64,000 nucleotides of DNA from Pararobbsia alpina (GTDB taxonomy: Bacteria; Pseudomonadota; Gammaproteobacteria; Burkholderiales; Burkholderiaceae): assembly GCF_902859895.1 (NCBI RefSeq), contig NZ_CADIKM010000014.1, forward strand, positions 1 through 64,000, read 5' to 3'. The notes under the pieces are model-generated. The model had not been told where the DNA came from. It saw only the letters and a program-made list of their open reading frames with translations, and did not search any database. The translations under genes were made by a program, and so were the position numbers. This document shows positions 26,933 to 36,037 of the stretch, piece by piece. Positions within the stretch are counted from its first letter, which is position 1; each line of letters starts with the position of its first letter.

Positions 26933-29900
26933 TCATCGAATGTGATTTTCGCGGTCCTCCGCAATGCACGCGGCTTCAAGATCGATGCAGGCGTCGACAA
27001 GCATTCGGCCACCGACCAGCCTGACCGCGCCCTTGATGCGATGGGCGAGGCTCGCGAGTGCCATCAGATCGTTTTGCGAAAACGCTTTACGCGCCGCCAG
27101 CAGATCGTCGCGGTTCGTATCGCGCAACGATTTGAGAACCTCATCGCGCTGTTCTCCGAAACGCTCGAGCTTGGCCGTATCGATCGTCGAGACAGAAGCT
27201 GCCGTCGGGCTGAGTGCCTGCATGGCGGGAACCACACCGCCCAGCGCCCTTGCCAGTGCCTCGAGTCCCACCGGCTTGATCAGGCATTCGTCCATACCCG
27301 CCGCGATCGCCTGTCGCCGCGCCTCGGGTTGCGCATTCGCGGTTGCACCGAGAATCAGGCAGCGAGTGCGGTGCCGGGCCGCAGTCGCCGGCTCTTGCGC
27401 TTGCTGCTGCTTTGCTTCGTGTTCTCGTATCGCGGCCGCGAGCGACTCGCCACTCATGACCGGCATCGAACAATCCGTGAGCACCGCGTCGAACGGCTCG
27501 CTCAACCATCGAACGATCGCCTGGTTGCCGTCATCGGCCAGTACCACCCGGCAACCGAGCGATTCGAGTTGCTGCCGCATGACCAGGCGATTGGCCGGAT
27601 GGTCATCGACCACCAGTACGCGGAGTCCCTGGAGGCGCGCGCGCCTGCTCGAAGCAGGTGCCGTCTCTCCGCCCGGCGCGCCGCGCGGTTGCATATTGAA
27701 ATAGTGGGCGGTTGCAGCCGGTACAGCCGGCAGATCGAGTACGACCGACACCCGCGTACCCTTGCCGAGCGTGCTCGCCAGTTGGATCGTGCCGTTCATC
27801 AGACCGACCAGCCGCTTGCAGATCGACAGGCCGAGCCCCGTCCCGCCATACTGTCCGCGCTGCGATTCGCCGACCTGACTGAACGGCTCGAACAGCAGGG
27901 CCTGGTCGGCCAGCGCAATCCCTACGCCCGAATCGACGACCCCAAGCTCGATGCGCAAACACTCAGGCCATACCGCCTCCATCGTGCCTTCGCCATCGCG
28001 CTTGATCGCATACTCGAGTTGTACGCCGCCCGTACTCGTGAACTTGACGGCATTCGACAACAGGTTTGCGACCACCTGCCGCAAACGCACCGGATCGGCC
28101 ATCACCCAGGCTTCTCTTTCGCCTTCGCCCAGACGTACGAGGGAAAAGCCGATCCCCTTCTGGGCCGCGATGTTGTGGTAAAGCCGCGCAAGCCCGTCGA
28201 ACCAGTGGCAGAGTTCCAGCGGCTGGGGTGAGAGCTCGAGCTTGGCGGCTTCCATCTTCGACACATCGAGCACATTGTCGATCAACGCCAGCAGATCGCG
28301 CGCGGCCTGCTGCATGACCGACAAGGTATCGCTGCGGCGTGCATCACTGCCGGCCTCTTCCAGCTGCAGTTCGAGCATCCCGAGAATTGCATTCATCGGC
28401 GTGCGGATTTCATGGCTCATCGTCGCCAGGAATGCGGACGTCGCCCGATTGGCCGACTCCGCCTCATCGCGGGCGATCCGCAGGGCGTCTTCGCGCTCGA
28501 CGAGCTGCTGCTCGGCGGCCACGCGCCGGCGAATCTGCACGCGCATCGAGATGGCCCACGCGAGCAGGAACAACGCCCCGAACGCAGCGACCACCGACGC
28601 GAACACGATACGGGGACGCAATCGCTGCCATACCGGCTCGGGATTGGCGACGAGCAGCCACCGGCGCCGGATCGCATCGATCTCACCGGGCGGAATATGG
28701 GCAATCGCCTTATCAATGATCGATGCGAGCGCCGTCTGGTCCGCGCGCACACCGACATTGACAGGAAAGGGCGTACCACCGACCGTCCCCGTGATCGCAA
28801 GGGTGTCGTTCGGATACTGTCCGATTGCATAATACGCAACCTCGATCGGCATCACGGTCGCGTCGGCGTGGCCATCGCGCACGGCATCGAAGGCGTCGAG
28901 AACAGATGCCGCGGGTGTGAGTCCGATCTGTAACTGCGCACGCGACAGTTCACTCCACATGGCGCTGTCGGCCAACAGAGCGACGCGCTTGTTTGCAAGC
29001 GCGTCGACGTCGCGCAGCGGAGATGCACTCGCGCGCGTGACGATCACCCACAGCGATGACATATAAGTCACGCTCGTCGTCAGCGACTGCCGGAAATCGG
29101 GGGCGTCGACCATGGTCGGCGTCAGCAGCGCGCGTTCGCCGCGCAGATCCTCGGCGACGGCTGATACCGAGCTGCGAAGCATGCCCTCGAACTTGATTCC
29201 CGTCTGGCGGCTGATCGCCTCGAGCACATCGATCGAAATGCCCGCCGGTTCACCACGCGCATCGACGAATGCGAACGGCGCGAGATCGTCGAGGGAAGAA
29301 AACCGCACGACGGGATGCGTGCTGATCCACTGCTGCTCGACGTTCGTCAGTTCGAGCGGACGGACGAAGCTGAGCGCACCGTCCATGCGAGACCAGCGGC
29401 TGCGCACGCCCGTTGCAAACGAAGTCGGCAAGCTTTGCAGAGCGCGGTTGAGCAACGTCACCAACGTCAGCTCACCTGGCCGCACCGCAAAATTGAAGCC
29501 TCCCTCTTCGAACGGCGCATAGCCGCTCGGCGCGAGATTGCGCAACTGGAGCTGGTCGATCACATAACTGCTGACCAGCAGGTTGCCGACAAAGGCGTCC
29601 GCTTCGCCGAACGACACAGCCTTGAGCGCATCGAATACGCGTGGATAGGCAAGCATTGTCCTGCCCGGATAGGCGGCCGCCACGTCGGCCTCGGGTGTGT
29701 CGCCCGCCACATACGCCAGGCGCCCGCCTGCGGCAACCTGAAAAGAGCCGTCCGAATGCCGTTCGATCAGCGCCAGTTGGTTGGCCACATAGGACCGCGT
29801 GCGAAGAAACGCATCGCCATCGGCGCGGGTCGACGACGTGGCGATGTCAATCTCGTTGTTTCGCAGGGCCGCAAGCATCGACGCGCGATCGTCGAACGCG

Positions 29901-30343
29901 TGCCATTCGATCGTTGCGCCGATGGCCGTGCCGACCGCCTCGGCAAAATCGACGCTCATGCCATAGACGCTACGACGCAGCCCCATGATGTCGAGTGGAG
30001 GAGACACGTTCGGCGCGATGCCGATGACCAGCCGGCCGCCATGCCGGTCCATCAGCGCCTGCTCTTCGACATCCAGCGGCAGCACAGGCAAGGCCAGTTG
30101 CTGACGCCAATCCGACGAGACGGGACCCGCGGAGGGTCCAGCGGCGCCGGGGTCCGTCATCGTCACATGCGCGGCTGCGCGAACCTGGCCTGACACCCCC
30201 GTGGGAAGCGAAGCGGAGGCCATATCGCTCGACCACCTCGATTCCGGATTCGCCGGCAGCCTGTCCGCAAGCACGACGGTGCTGGTCAGACCGGCGCAGA
30301 CGACCCATGTCAGACAGAAGGACTTCGCTGCGAGGTGCCGCAT
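26933..30343 (-). CDS. BvgS/EvgS-type hybrid sensor histidine kinase
   Basis: A 1136-residue phosphorelay kinase. A signal peptide (ending near VVLA) is followed by two periplasmic solute-binding (Venus flytrap) domains, about residues 95-320 and 335-565. One membrane segment lies around 580-600, then a short helix. HisKA follows with H644 in ATMSHEIRTPM, and HATPase with NLLSNAVKFTS, DSGVGIALADQ and GQYGGTGLGLSICKRL. A receiver domain has its Asp in LTDCSMPVMSG, and a C-terminal HPt domain has its His in LAHRIKGAVRL. No PAS domain is evident between membrane and HisKA, unlike Bordetella BvgS. The ATG at 30343 has a GGGGCGG ribosome-like site and starts 13 bp after the regulator stop, so the two are one operon. 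Confidence 0.9.
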   Translation of the reverse strand: MRHLAAKSFCLTWVVCAGLTSTVVLADRLPANPESRWSSDMASASLPTGVSGQVRAAAHVTMTDPGAAGPSAGPVSSDWRQQLALPVLPLDVEEQALMDRHGGRLVIGIAPNVSPPLDIMGLRRSVYGMSVDFAEAVGTAIGATIEWHAFDDRASMLAALRNNEIDIATSSTRADGDAFLRTRSYVANQLALIERHSDGSFQVAAGGRLAYVAGDTPEADVAAAYPGRTMLAYPRVFDALKAVSFGEADAFVGNLLVSSYVIDQLQLRNLAPSGYAPFEEGGFNFAVRPGELTLVTLLNRALQSLPTSFATGVRSRWSRMDGALSFVRPLELTNVEQQWISTHPVVRFSSLDDLAPFAFVDARGEPAGISIDVLEAISRQTGIKFEGMLRSSVSAVAEDLRGERALLTPTMVDAPDFRQSLTTSVTYMSSLWVIVTRASASPLRDVDALANKRVALLADSAMWSELSRAQLQIGLTPAASVLDAFDAVRDGHADATVMPIEVAYYAIGQYPNDTLAITGTVGGTPFPVNVGVRADQTALASIIDKAIAHIPPGEIDAIRRRWLLVANPEPVWQRLRPRIVFASVVAAFGALFLLAWAISMRVQIRRRVAAEQQLVEREDALRIARDEAESANRATSAFLATMSHEIRTPMNAILGMLELQLEEAGSDARRSDTLSVMQQAARDLLALIDNVLDVSKMEAAKLELSPQPLELCHWFDGLARLYHNIAAQKGIGFSLVRLGEGEREAWVMADPVRLRQVVANLLSNAVKFTSTGGVQLEYAIKRDGEGTMEAVWPECLRIELGVVDSGVGIALADQALLFEPFSQVGESQRGQYGGTGLGLSICKRLVGLMNGTIQLASTLGKGTRVSVVLDLPAVPAATAHYFNMQPRGAPGGETAPASSRRARLQGLRVLVVDDHPANRLVMRQQLESLGCRVVLADDGNQAIVRWLSEPFDAVLTDCSMPVMSGESLAAAIREHEAKQQQAQEPATAARHRTRCLILGATANAQPEARRQAIAAGMDECLIKPVGLEALARALGGVVPAMQALSPTAASVSTIDTAKLERFGEQRDEVLKSLRDTNRDDLLAARKAFSQNDLMALASLAHRIKGAVRLVGGRMLVDACIDLEAACIAEDRENHIR

Positions 30344-30356
30344 GTCCGCCCCTGCG

Positions 30357-30968
30357 CTAGTCAATCAGCCGATGCGCCTTCGCGAATTCAACGAGGTCGA
30401 CGATCGTCGACAAATTGAGTTTGCGCAGCATGCGAGTCTTGTGAGTGCTCACCGTCTTCGGACTCAGGAACAGGGTATCGGCGAGCTGCTTGTTGCTCGC
30501 CCCCGCGACCAGACCCTTGAGAATGGTGAGCTCGCGCGGGGACAATTGACCAAGCCGGTCGTTGGCCGCATCGGTGCCCGCATCGGCAAAACAGTTGTAG
30601 CCGGCGAGCACGAGACGCGCCGCCGTCACGATATCGCTGATATCACGATCCTTGCCGACGAAACCATGCCCGCCCGCGTCACGCGCGGGCCCGGCATGCA
30701 TGCGCTCATCTTGCGACGAGAACACGAGAATGCGCGTAATGGATGCCGCGCGCCGCATTTGACGAATCAGTTCGATCCTGTCGATGTCCGGTAGCTTGAG
30801 ATCGACAACGACCAGCGAGGGCGGCGCGCGCCGCAGAATTGCCAGACCGCGTTCGCCTGTACTCGCCTCCCCGACTATCTCGAATTCACCCGTGTCTTCG
30901 AGAATTGTCTTGAGTGCGAGTCGCAGGGACGGATGATCGTCGATGAGCACGATCGTTTGCTTTGCCAC
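30357..30968 (-). CDS. BvgA/EvgA-type response regulator (NarL/LuxR output)
   Basis: A 203-residue two-component regulator. The receiver has the acidic pair in LIDDHPS, phospho-Asp D56 in VVVDLKLPD and the conserved Lys K106 in GFVGK. The C-terminal LuxR helix-turn-helix begins LSPRELTILKGLVAG and ends PKTVSTHKTRMLRKL. It starts at GTG (30968), with AAGGAG 7 nt upstream. It is the first gene of an operon with the BvgS-type kinase and precedes an autotransporter gene on the same strand. The likely role is to activate envelope or adhesion genes after phosphorelay through the kinase HPt domain. Target sites are not proven; the inverted repeat at 26879 is a candidate. Confidence 0.92.
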   Translation of the reverse strand: MAKQTIVLIDDHPSLRLALKTILEDTGEFEIVGEASTGERGLAILRRAPPSLVVVDLKLPDIDRIELIRQMRRAASITRILVFSSQDERMHAGPARDAGGHGFVGKDRDISDIVTAARLVLAGYNCFADAGTDAANDRLGQLSPRELTILKGLVAGASNKQLADTLFLSPKTVSTHKTRMLRKLNLSTIVDLVEFAKAHRLID

Positions 30969-31507
30969 AGGCCATCTCCTTCAACGTTTTGTGTGCCGCC
31001 GGGAGTGGTCGGCCATTTAGACGCAGCACGATGTTACGAGAAAGCGAATATGTGAGCCAGCCAGTATCACATCGAGCTTGTCCCATCCAGGAATAAGACA
31101 AGCGCTCAATCTACATGACACCGTGTGTTTCCGATTGATTCGTGCGTGAAGCAGTCACATATCGCACACTAACCTTCGTTTATCGAGCAACCGATGCGCG
31201 CATGGGATATATCGTAATTAGCGGACGGAATTGTCATTCAACTAATTGAGATGACTCATGTGCGTAGTAGAGCAGACTTTTTGTGATGCTTGCGACTTTC
31301 CGCCGGTCAAGAAATGTCAAATTCACCGGACTTGTTTCGCGCTCCGAATGAATCGTGTCAAGCCTCGGAGGGAGGGAAGCGGGCGGACGAAGCAAGCGTG
31401 GCGACGATCAGCTAGAACGACGAGGCGTGTCAGTGGCGCTGAGGGCGAGAAGTGTTCATCGATCAACCGACGAGCGATCAGCCGGTGTGCGATCACCCGG
31501 CGAGCAA
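30969..31507. other. Intergenic region upstream of the BvgA-type gene, with 15-bp repeats at its far end
   Basis: About 540 bp. It holds the promoter region of the two-component operon, AT-richer around 31180-31260, and at the far end a four-unit 15-bp repeat that runs into the next gene. No coding sequence, RNA gene or clear operator was recognised in the rest. Confidence 0.45.
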
Positions 31508-31520
31508 TCAGTCGAAGAGC
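31461..31520. repeat. Four 15-bp tandem repeats at the 3' end of a hypothetical gene
   Basis: Units GATCAACCGACGAGC, GATCAGCCGGTGTGC, GATCACCCGGCGAGC and AATCAGTCGAAGAGC follow each other without gaps. The last overlaps the stop region of the minus-strand gene ending at 31508. They are diverged copies, so probably an old expansion. Confidence 0.75.
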
Positions 31521-31903
31521 ATCATCGTGTTGGGGGAAGCATGGCGCGCAGAGGTGCGCGGCGCGGGAGACGACGTCGTGGCGCCGCCCGGGACGAACAA
31601 GGTGAGGAACTTCGGGGAATTAAGGTAGCGCCGCACGGCTTCGGCGCTGGTGTTCTGGCCGTGGTCGAACAACCAGTCCTCGACACATTCGAAGAAAGCG
31701 ATGCCGAACAGCACGCTGCGCGAATCGATCAGCCTTTCGGCGATCTTCTTCATCGCGGGTCCACGGTTGAGCGGCGATTTGCTCATCAGATCCGACGCTT
31801 CGCGCGCAACGATGTAGCCGCACGATCGGCGAATCTGGACCTTCTGTTCGTCGATTGCGTCGCGTGGCGTCGCATTCCTGCCGTCGTTTCGGGACTGCGT
31901 CAT
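31508..31903 (-). CDS. Hypothetical protein
   Basis: A 131-residue protein with no family I recognise. It begins MTQSRNDGRNATPRDAIDEQ. The middle part (SCGYIVAREASDLMSK, then AMKKIAERLIDSRSVLFGIAFFECVEDWLF) looks like a folded, mostly helical domain with a single Cys, and the C terminus is Thr/Ser/Ala-rich and poorly conserved in character. No signal peptide or membrane helix is seen. The ATG has a strong GGGGGAG ribosome site 2-6 nt upstream, the main support for it being real. It stands alone between the two-component operon and a small membrane protein. Tandem 15-bp repeats reach its 3' end, which may have changed its terminus. Confidence 0.55.
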   Translation of the reverse strand: MTQSRNDGRNATPRDAIDEQKVQIRRSCGYIVAREASDLMSKSPLNRGPAMKKIAERLIDSRSVLFGIAFFECVEDWLFDHGQNTSAEAVRRYLNSPKFLTLFVPGGATTSSPAPRTSARHASPNTMMLFD

Positions 31904-32197
31904 GTCTCCCCCTGACCTGTCTTGCCCAAGCCTGTTTGTTGGCCAACAAGCACGATATCGGCAATCAGCGGGCAAAACTTGAATGCAAGGCACATGACGC
32001 AAGCGCCAGGCTTGCCCGCCAGCATGCCGTGGTCAGTCTTTCCGAATCACGGCCCCACGTTGGCCGCTCAAACCACTGGAGATCTCGCCACGCAACAAAG
32101 GCCGCATCGAAACCAAGTTCCCTGTATCCCCTCACCTATCTATTGAAAGATGCAGCGCAGCAGGGCAGACCCGTACTTTCAGCGCTGAAAGCGCGGT

Positions 32198-32674
32198 CTA
32201 TTGCGTCGGGCCCTTGAGTTCGTCGAGCATGCGCACGCAGTCATGCGCCTGCCCCGCATCCCACAAGGGTAGCGACCAGCTTGAATGGGTCAGATCGCGG
32301 GTCTGGAGCTCGACCCCGACCATCGAGGGTTCACGAGTCCGTTCGAACACGGACCACTCGCGCAGTTCGCTCAATGGATACCGCCGCGTCGTGCCCTGGA
32401 GCGTAAGCGTGACGCTGCGGTCATGCGCACTGACCAAGATGCTCGACTGGGCGCCCGAAAAGCGGCGTGTCGCGGCTTGATCGATGGTGCGGCCCGTACG
32501 CCGTTGCCGGGACCGCCACCATGCGATAGGACCCGCACTGAGTATCGCAAGCGCAAGAAAGTAAATCGCGATCGCCACATCGCTGCCGACGCGATGCGAC
32601 AGCGCGTTGAAACCCCAGCCCGCGCCCAAGATAAAAATGAGAAAGCCGAGCAGGAGAAAAAAGAGTATGGGCAT
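32198..32674 (-). CDS. Small membrane protein of unknown function
   Basis: A 158-residue protein with two N-terminal hydrophobic helices (MPILFFLLLGFLIFILGAG, and AIAIYFLALAILSAGPIAWW), then a soluble beta-rich domain with SILVSAHDRSVTLTLQG and YPLSELREWSVFER. This layout of two helices plus a PH-like or bacterial plekstrin-like domain is seen in several uncharacterised families; I cannot name one. I chose the ATG at 32674 because GGAG lies 6 nt upstream; upstream in-frame codons look intergenic. It is an isolated gene 150 bp downstream of gnd on the same strand. Confidence 0.7.
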   Translation of the reverse strand: MPILFFLLLGFLIFILGAGWGFNALSHRVGSDVAIAIYFLALAILSAGPIAWWRSRQRRTGRTIDQAATRRFSGAQSSILVSAHDRSVTLTLQGTTRRYPLSELREWSVFERTREPSMVGVELQTRDLTHSSWSLPLWDAGQAHDCVRMLDELKGPTQ

Positions 32675-32822
32675 CGACCGCTCCGTTGAAATTTCAGACA
32701 GGCAGTAGATGCTACCAATCTGCTTCCAGGACGAAGCAGGTATGACGGCCAAAACGTTGCTTCCCGATCCAACCCCAGAAAGAACTGAGGGTAGACCAGG
32801 AAGCAGCGCCGCCTATCCCGAC

Positions 32823-33797
32823 TTACTTCGGCTCGACGTGACCCCCAAAGCCAAATCGCATCGCCGAAAGCAAGCGCTCACCAAAGGTGTGCTCCTTGCG
32901 CGAGCGGAAGCGTGCGTAAAGCGAGGCCGACAGCACATTGGCCGGCACGGCTTCCTCGATGGCCGCTTCGATGGTCCAACGTCCCTCGCCACTGTCGGAT
33001 ACCTCACCCGCATAGTTCTCGAGCGTCGGATGCTGCGCAAGGCCGGCGGCCGACAGGTCGAGCAGCCACGACGACACGACTGAACCTCGGCGCCAGACTT
33101 CGGCGATATCGGCCATATCGAGGTTGTAGCGCTGGGCTTGCGGCAACTCCTCGGAGTTCTTTCCCTTGAGGATGTCGAAGCCTTCGGCATAGGCCTGCAT
33201 CAGCCCGTACTCGATGCCGTTATGGACCATCTTGACGAAATGCCCGGCGCCCGCGGGGCCCGCGTGGATATATCCGCGCTCGGCGCGCGAGTCGCGATTG
33301 CCGCGGTTCGGCGTGCGCGGAATATCGCCGAGACCCGGCGCGAGCGTGTCGAACACGGGGTCGAGGTGCTTCACGATGGCATCCGGGCCGCCGATCATCA
33401 TGCAGTAGCCACGCTGCAGGCCCCAGACGCCGCCCGACGTGCCGACGTCCACATAGTGGAGCTGCTTGGGCTCGATCTCCTTCGCGCGCCGCACATCGTC
33501 CTTGTAGTGCGTGTTGCCGCCGTCGATGATGATGTCGCCCGGCGACAGCTTGCCCGCGAACTCCTTCACCGCTTCTTCAGTGACCTGGCCCGCGGGCAGC
33601 ATGATCCAGACGACGCGCGGCGCCTTGAGCTTCGCGATCACGTCGTCGAAATCCTTCGCGACGCTGGCGCCTTCCTTGCCCACTTCTTCTGCCGGACCGC
33701 TGCTGCGATTCCAGACCACGACCTCGTGCTTGCCTCTGATCAAGCGTCGCGCGATATTCGCGCCCATCCGGCCCAGGCCGACGATTCCGATCTGCAT
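32823..33797 (-). CDS. gnd: 6-phosphogluconate dehydrogenase, decarboxylating (short YqeC/GntZ type)
   Basis: A 324-residue enzyme converting 6-phosphogluconate to ribulose 5-phosphate and CO2 with NAD(P)+. The Rossmann motif [16 protein letters not shown] opens the protein. [13 protein letters not shown] and [21 protein letters not shown] follow, and the catalytic Lys-Asn-Glu region is [21 protein letters not shown]. At 324 residues it is the short, often NAD-linked form, not the 470-residue form of E. coli. The gap to tkt is 20 bp, so it is the third gene of a zwf-tkt-gnd operon that covers the oxidative branch with a link to the non-oxidative branch. The ATG agrees with the family N terminus. 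Confidence 0.94.
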   Translation of the reverse strand: MQIGIVGLGRMGANIARRLIRGKHEVVVWNRSSGPAEEVGKEGASVAKDFDDVIAKLKAPRVVWIMLPAGQVTEEAVKEFAGKLSPGDIIIDGGNTHYKDDVRRAKEIEPKQLHYVDVGTSGGVWGLQRGYCMMIGGPDAIVKHLDPVFDTLAPGLGDIPRTPNRGNRDSRAERGYIHAGPAGAGHFVKMVHNGIEYGLMQAYAEGFDILKGKNSEELPQAQRYNLDMADIAEVWRRGSVVSSWLLDLSAAGLAQHPTLENYAGEVSDSGEGRWTIEAAIEEAVPANVLSASLYARFRSRKEHTFGERLLSAMRFGFGGHVEPK

Positions 33798-33817
33798 GCT
33801 CTCATTCTCCGGTTGTG

Positions 33818-35962
33818 TTACTTCACGAGTTTCTTCGCTTCAGCATAGACAGCCTCCGGCGTAAAGCCGAATTTCTTCTTCAAATCGGACAACGGAGCCG
33901 ACGCCCCAAAAGTATGCATAACGATGGTCTTCGCGTCTTTGCCGATTCCGACATACCGGTCCCAGCCCACTTCGGACGCTTGCTCGACAGCGAGGCGTGC
34001 GCTCACATCGGGAGGCAGCACACTGTCCTTGTAGGCGGCGTCCTGCCGCTCGAACAACTCCCACGACGGCATCGAGACAAGCCGCGCGGCAATGCCTTCC
34101 GCCGAAAGCTTTTCATACGCGTCGACGCACAGCGAGACTTCACTGCCGGTCGCCATCAGGATGACCCGCGGCGCCTCGCCATCAGGCGCATCCGCGAGCA
34201 CATAGGCACCACGCGCCACGCCTTGCGCGCTTGCATAGCGCTTGCGGTCGAGGGTCGGCAGGGCCTGGCGCGTGAGCACGAGGCAAACGGGCTGATCCGT
34301 GTTCGAGAGGATCACCCGCCACGACTCGGCGACCTCGTTCGCATCGGCCGGCCGCAACACGATCATGCCGGGTACCGCGCGCAAAGACGCGAGTTGCTCG
34401 ATCGGCTGGTGCGTCGGGCCGTCTTCACCGACCCCGATCGAATCGTGCGTGAACACGAAGGTGACCGGCAATTCCATGATGGAGGAGAGCCGGATCGGCG
34501 GCTTCATATAGTCGCTGAAGATCAGGAAAGTCGAGGCGAACGGCCGCAGCCGGGAGAGCGCGAGGCCGTTCGCGATCGAGCCCATTGCATGCTCGCGAAT
34601 GCCGAAGTGCAGGTTGCGGCCCGCATAGTTGTCAGGCTGGAAACTGCCCGCGCCGTCGAACTTCAACAGCGTCTTGGTCGAGGGCGCGAGGTCGGCCGCG
34701 CCGCCGATCAGCCAGGGGATCCTTGCCGCGAGCTTGTTGAGCACCTGGCCTGACGAATCGCGCGTGGCGATGCCCTTCGGGTCGGTCGGAAACACCGGCA
34801 GTTCCGTGTCCCAACCGTCGGGCAGTTTGTGGGAGCGCATTCGCGTGAACTGATCGGCGAGTTCGGGATACCGCTTGCCATACTCGGCAAAGCGCTGTTC
34901 CCACGCCTCGCGCGCGGCCTTGCCCCGCGCACCGATGCCCTCGCCAAAGTGCTCGCGCACGCCGTCCGGCACGAGGAACTGCGCATCCTCGGGCCAACCG
35001 TAGGCACGCTTGGCCGCCTTGACCTCCTCTTCGCCGAGCGGTTCGCCATGGGCGCTCGAGGTGCCCTGCTTCTTTGGCGAACCGAAACCGATCACGCTGG
35101 TAACGATGATCAGGGTCGGCCGATCGCGTGTCTCGTCGAAGGTGTCGAAGGCCCGGGCGAGCGCCTGGGCGTCGTTCGCATCGGCGACCTGTTCGACATG
35201 CCAGCCGTAGCCCTTGAAACGCGTCGCGACATCGTCGCTGTAGGCGAGATCGGTATGGCCCTCGATCGTCACCGAGTTGCTGTCATAGACCCAGCAGAGG
35301 TTCGACAGCTTCAGGTGACCGGCGATCGAGGCGGCCTCGGCGGAGACCCCTTCCATCATGTCGCCGTCGCCGCACAGGGCGAACACGCGATAGTCGAACA
35401 CTTCGCAATCCGGCTTGTTGTAGGTCGCGGCGATCCAGCGTCCGGCTATCGCCATGCCGACGCTGTTGCCCAGACCCTGGCCGAGCGGTCCGGTGGTCGT
35501 TTCGACACCCGAGGTCCAGCGGTACTCGGGGTGACCCGGGCACTTGCTGTCGAGCTGGCGGAATTTCTTGATGTCGTCGAGCGGCACGGCCAGCTCGTCG
35601 AGCGCCCGGTCATCCTCGTCGATCGCCCGCACGCCGGCCAGATGCAACAGCGAATAGAGGAGCATCGACGCATGGCCGACCGACAGTACGAAGCGATCGC
35701 GATTGGGCCAGCCCGGCTGCAGTGGATCGTAGTTCAGGTAGCGCTGCCAGAGTTGATAGGCCACCGGAGCCAGACCCATCGGCGTGCCGGGGTGACCCGA
35801 ATTCGCCTTCTGGACCGCATCCATCGCAAGGGTCCGAATGGTGTTGATGCACAACTGGTCGATGTCGCCGACCTTGGCATTTGCCGCACCGCCACTCGCG
35901 GCATCGCGCTCGGCGGCTTGCACGATAGAACCTGCGGCGGGATTCATAAGCCATCGTTTCAT
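33818..35962 (-). CDS. tkt: Transketolase
   Basis: A 714-residue thiamine-diphosphate enzyme moving two-carbon units between pentose-phosphate sugars. The N-terminal domain has [20 protein letters not shown] and the TPP motif [10 protein letters not shown] followed by [11 protein letters not shown]. The pyrimidine-binding domain has [18 protein letters not shown] and [16 protein letters not shown], and the C-terminal domain has [18 protein letters not shown] chose the ATG at 35962 because GGAG lies 8 nt upstream; the in-frame region above looks like spacer. It follows zwf by 75 bp and precedes gnd by 20 bp. Expression probably follows NADPH or pentose demand with the rest of the operon. Confidence 0.94.
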   Translation of the reverse strand: MKRWLMNPAAGSIVQAAERDAASGGAANAKVGDIDQLCINTIRTLAMDAVQKANSGHPGTPMGLAPVAYQLWQRYLNYDPLQPGWPNRDRFVLSVGHASMLLYSLLHLAGVRAIDEDDRALDELAVPLDDIKKFRQLDSKCPGHPEYRWTSGVETTTGPLGQGLGNSVGMAIAGRWIAATYNKPDCEVFDYRVFALCGDGDMMEGVSAEAASIAGHLKLSNLCWVYDSNSVTIEGHTDLAYSDDVATRFKGYGWHVEQVADANDAQALARAFDTFDETRDRPTLIIVTSVIGFGSPKKQGTSSAHGEPLGEEEVKAAKRAYGWPEDAQFLVPDGVREHFGEGIGARGKAAREAWEQRFAEYGKRYPELADQFTRMRSHKLPDGWDTELPVFPTDPKGIATRDSSGQVLNKLAARIPWLIGGAADLAPSTKTLLKFDGAGSFQPDNYAGRNLHFGIREHAMGSIANGLALSRLRPFASTFLIFSDYMKPPIRLSSIMELPVTFVFTHDSIGVGEDGPTHQPIEQLASLRAVPGMIVLRPADANEVAESWRVILSNTDQPVCLVLTRQALPTLDRKRYASAQGVARGAYVLADAPDGEAPRVILMATGSEVSLCVDAYEKLSAEGIAARLVSMPSWELFERQDAAYKDSVLPPDVSARLAVEQASEVGWDRYVGIGKDAKTIVMHTFGASAPLSDLKKKFGFTPEAVYAEAKKLVK

Positions 35963-36037
35963 ATCCAGTGCTCCATCAAGGTTCGTTGAGCTCGCCCGGG
36001 ACGCGCTCACGTCAGACGCGAGACGCTCGGCCGTTCG

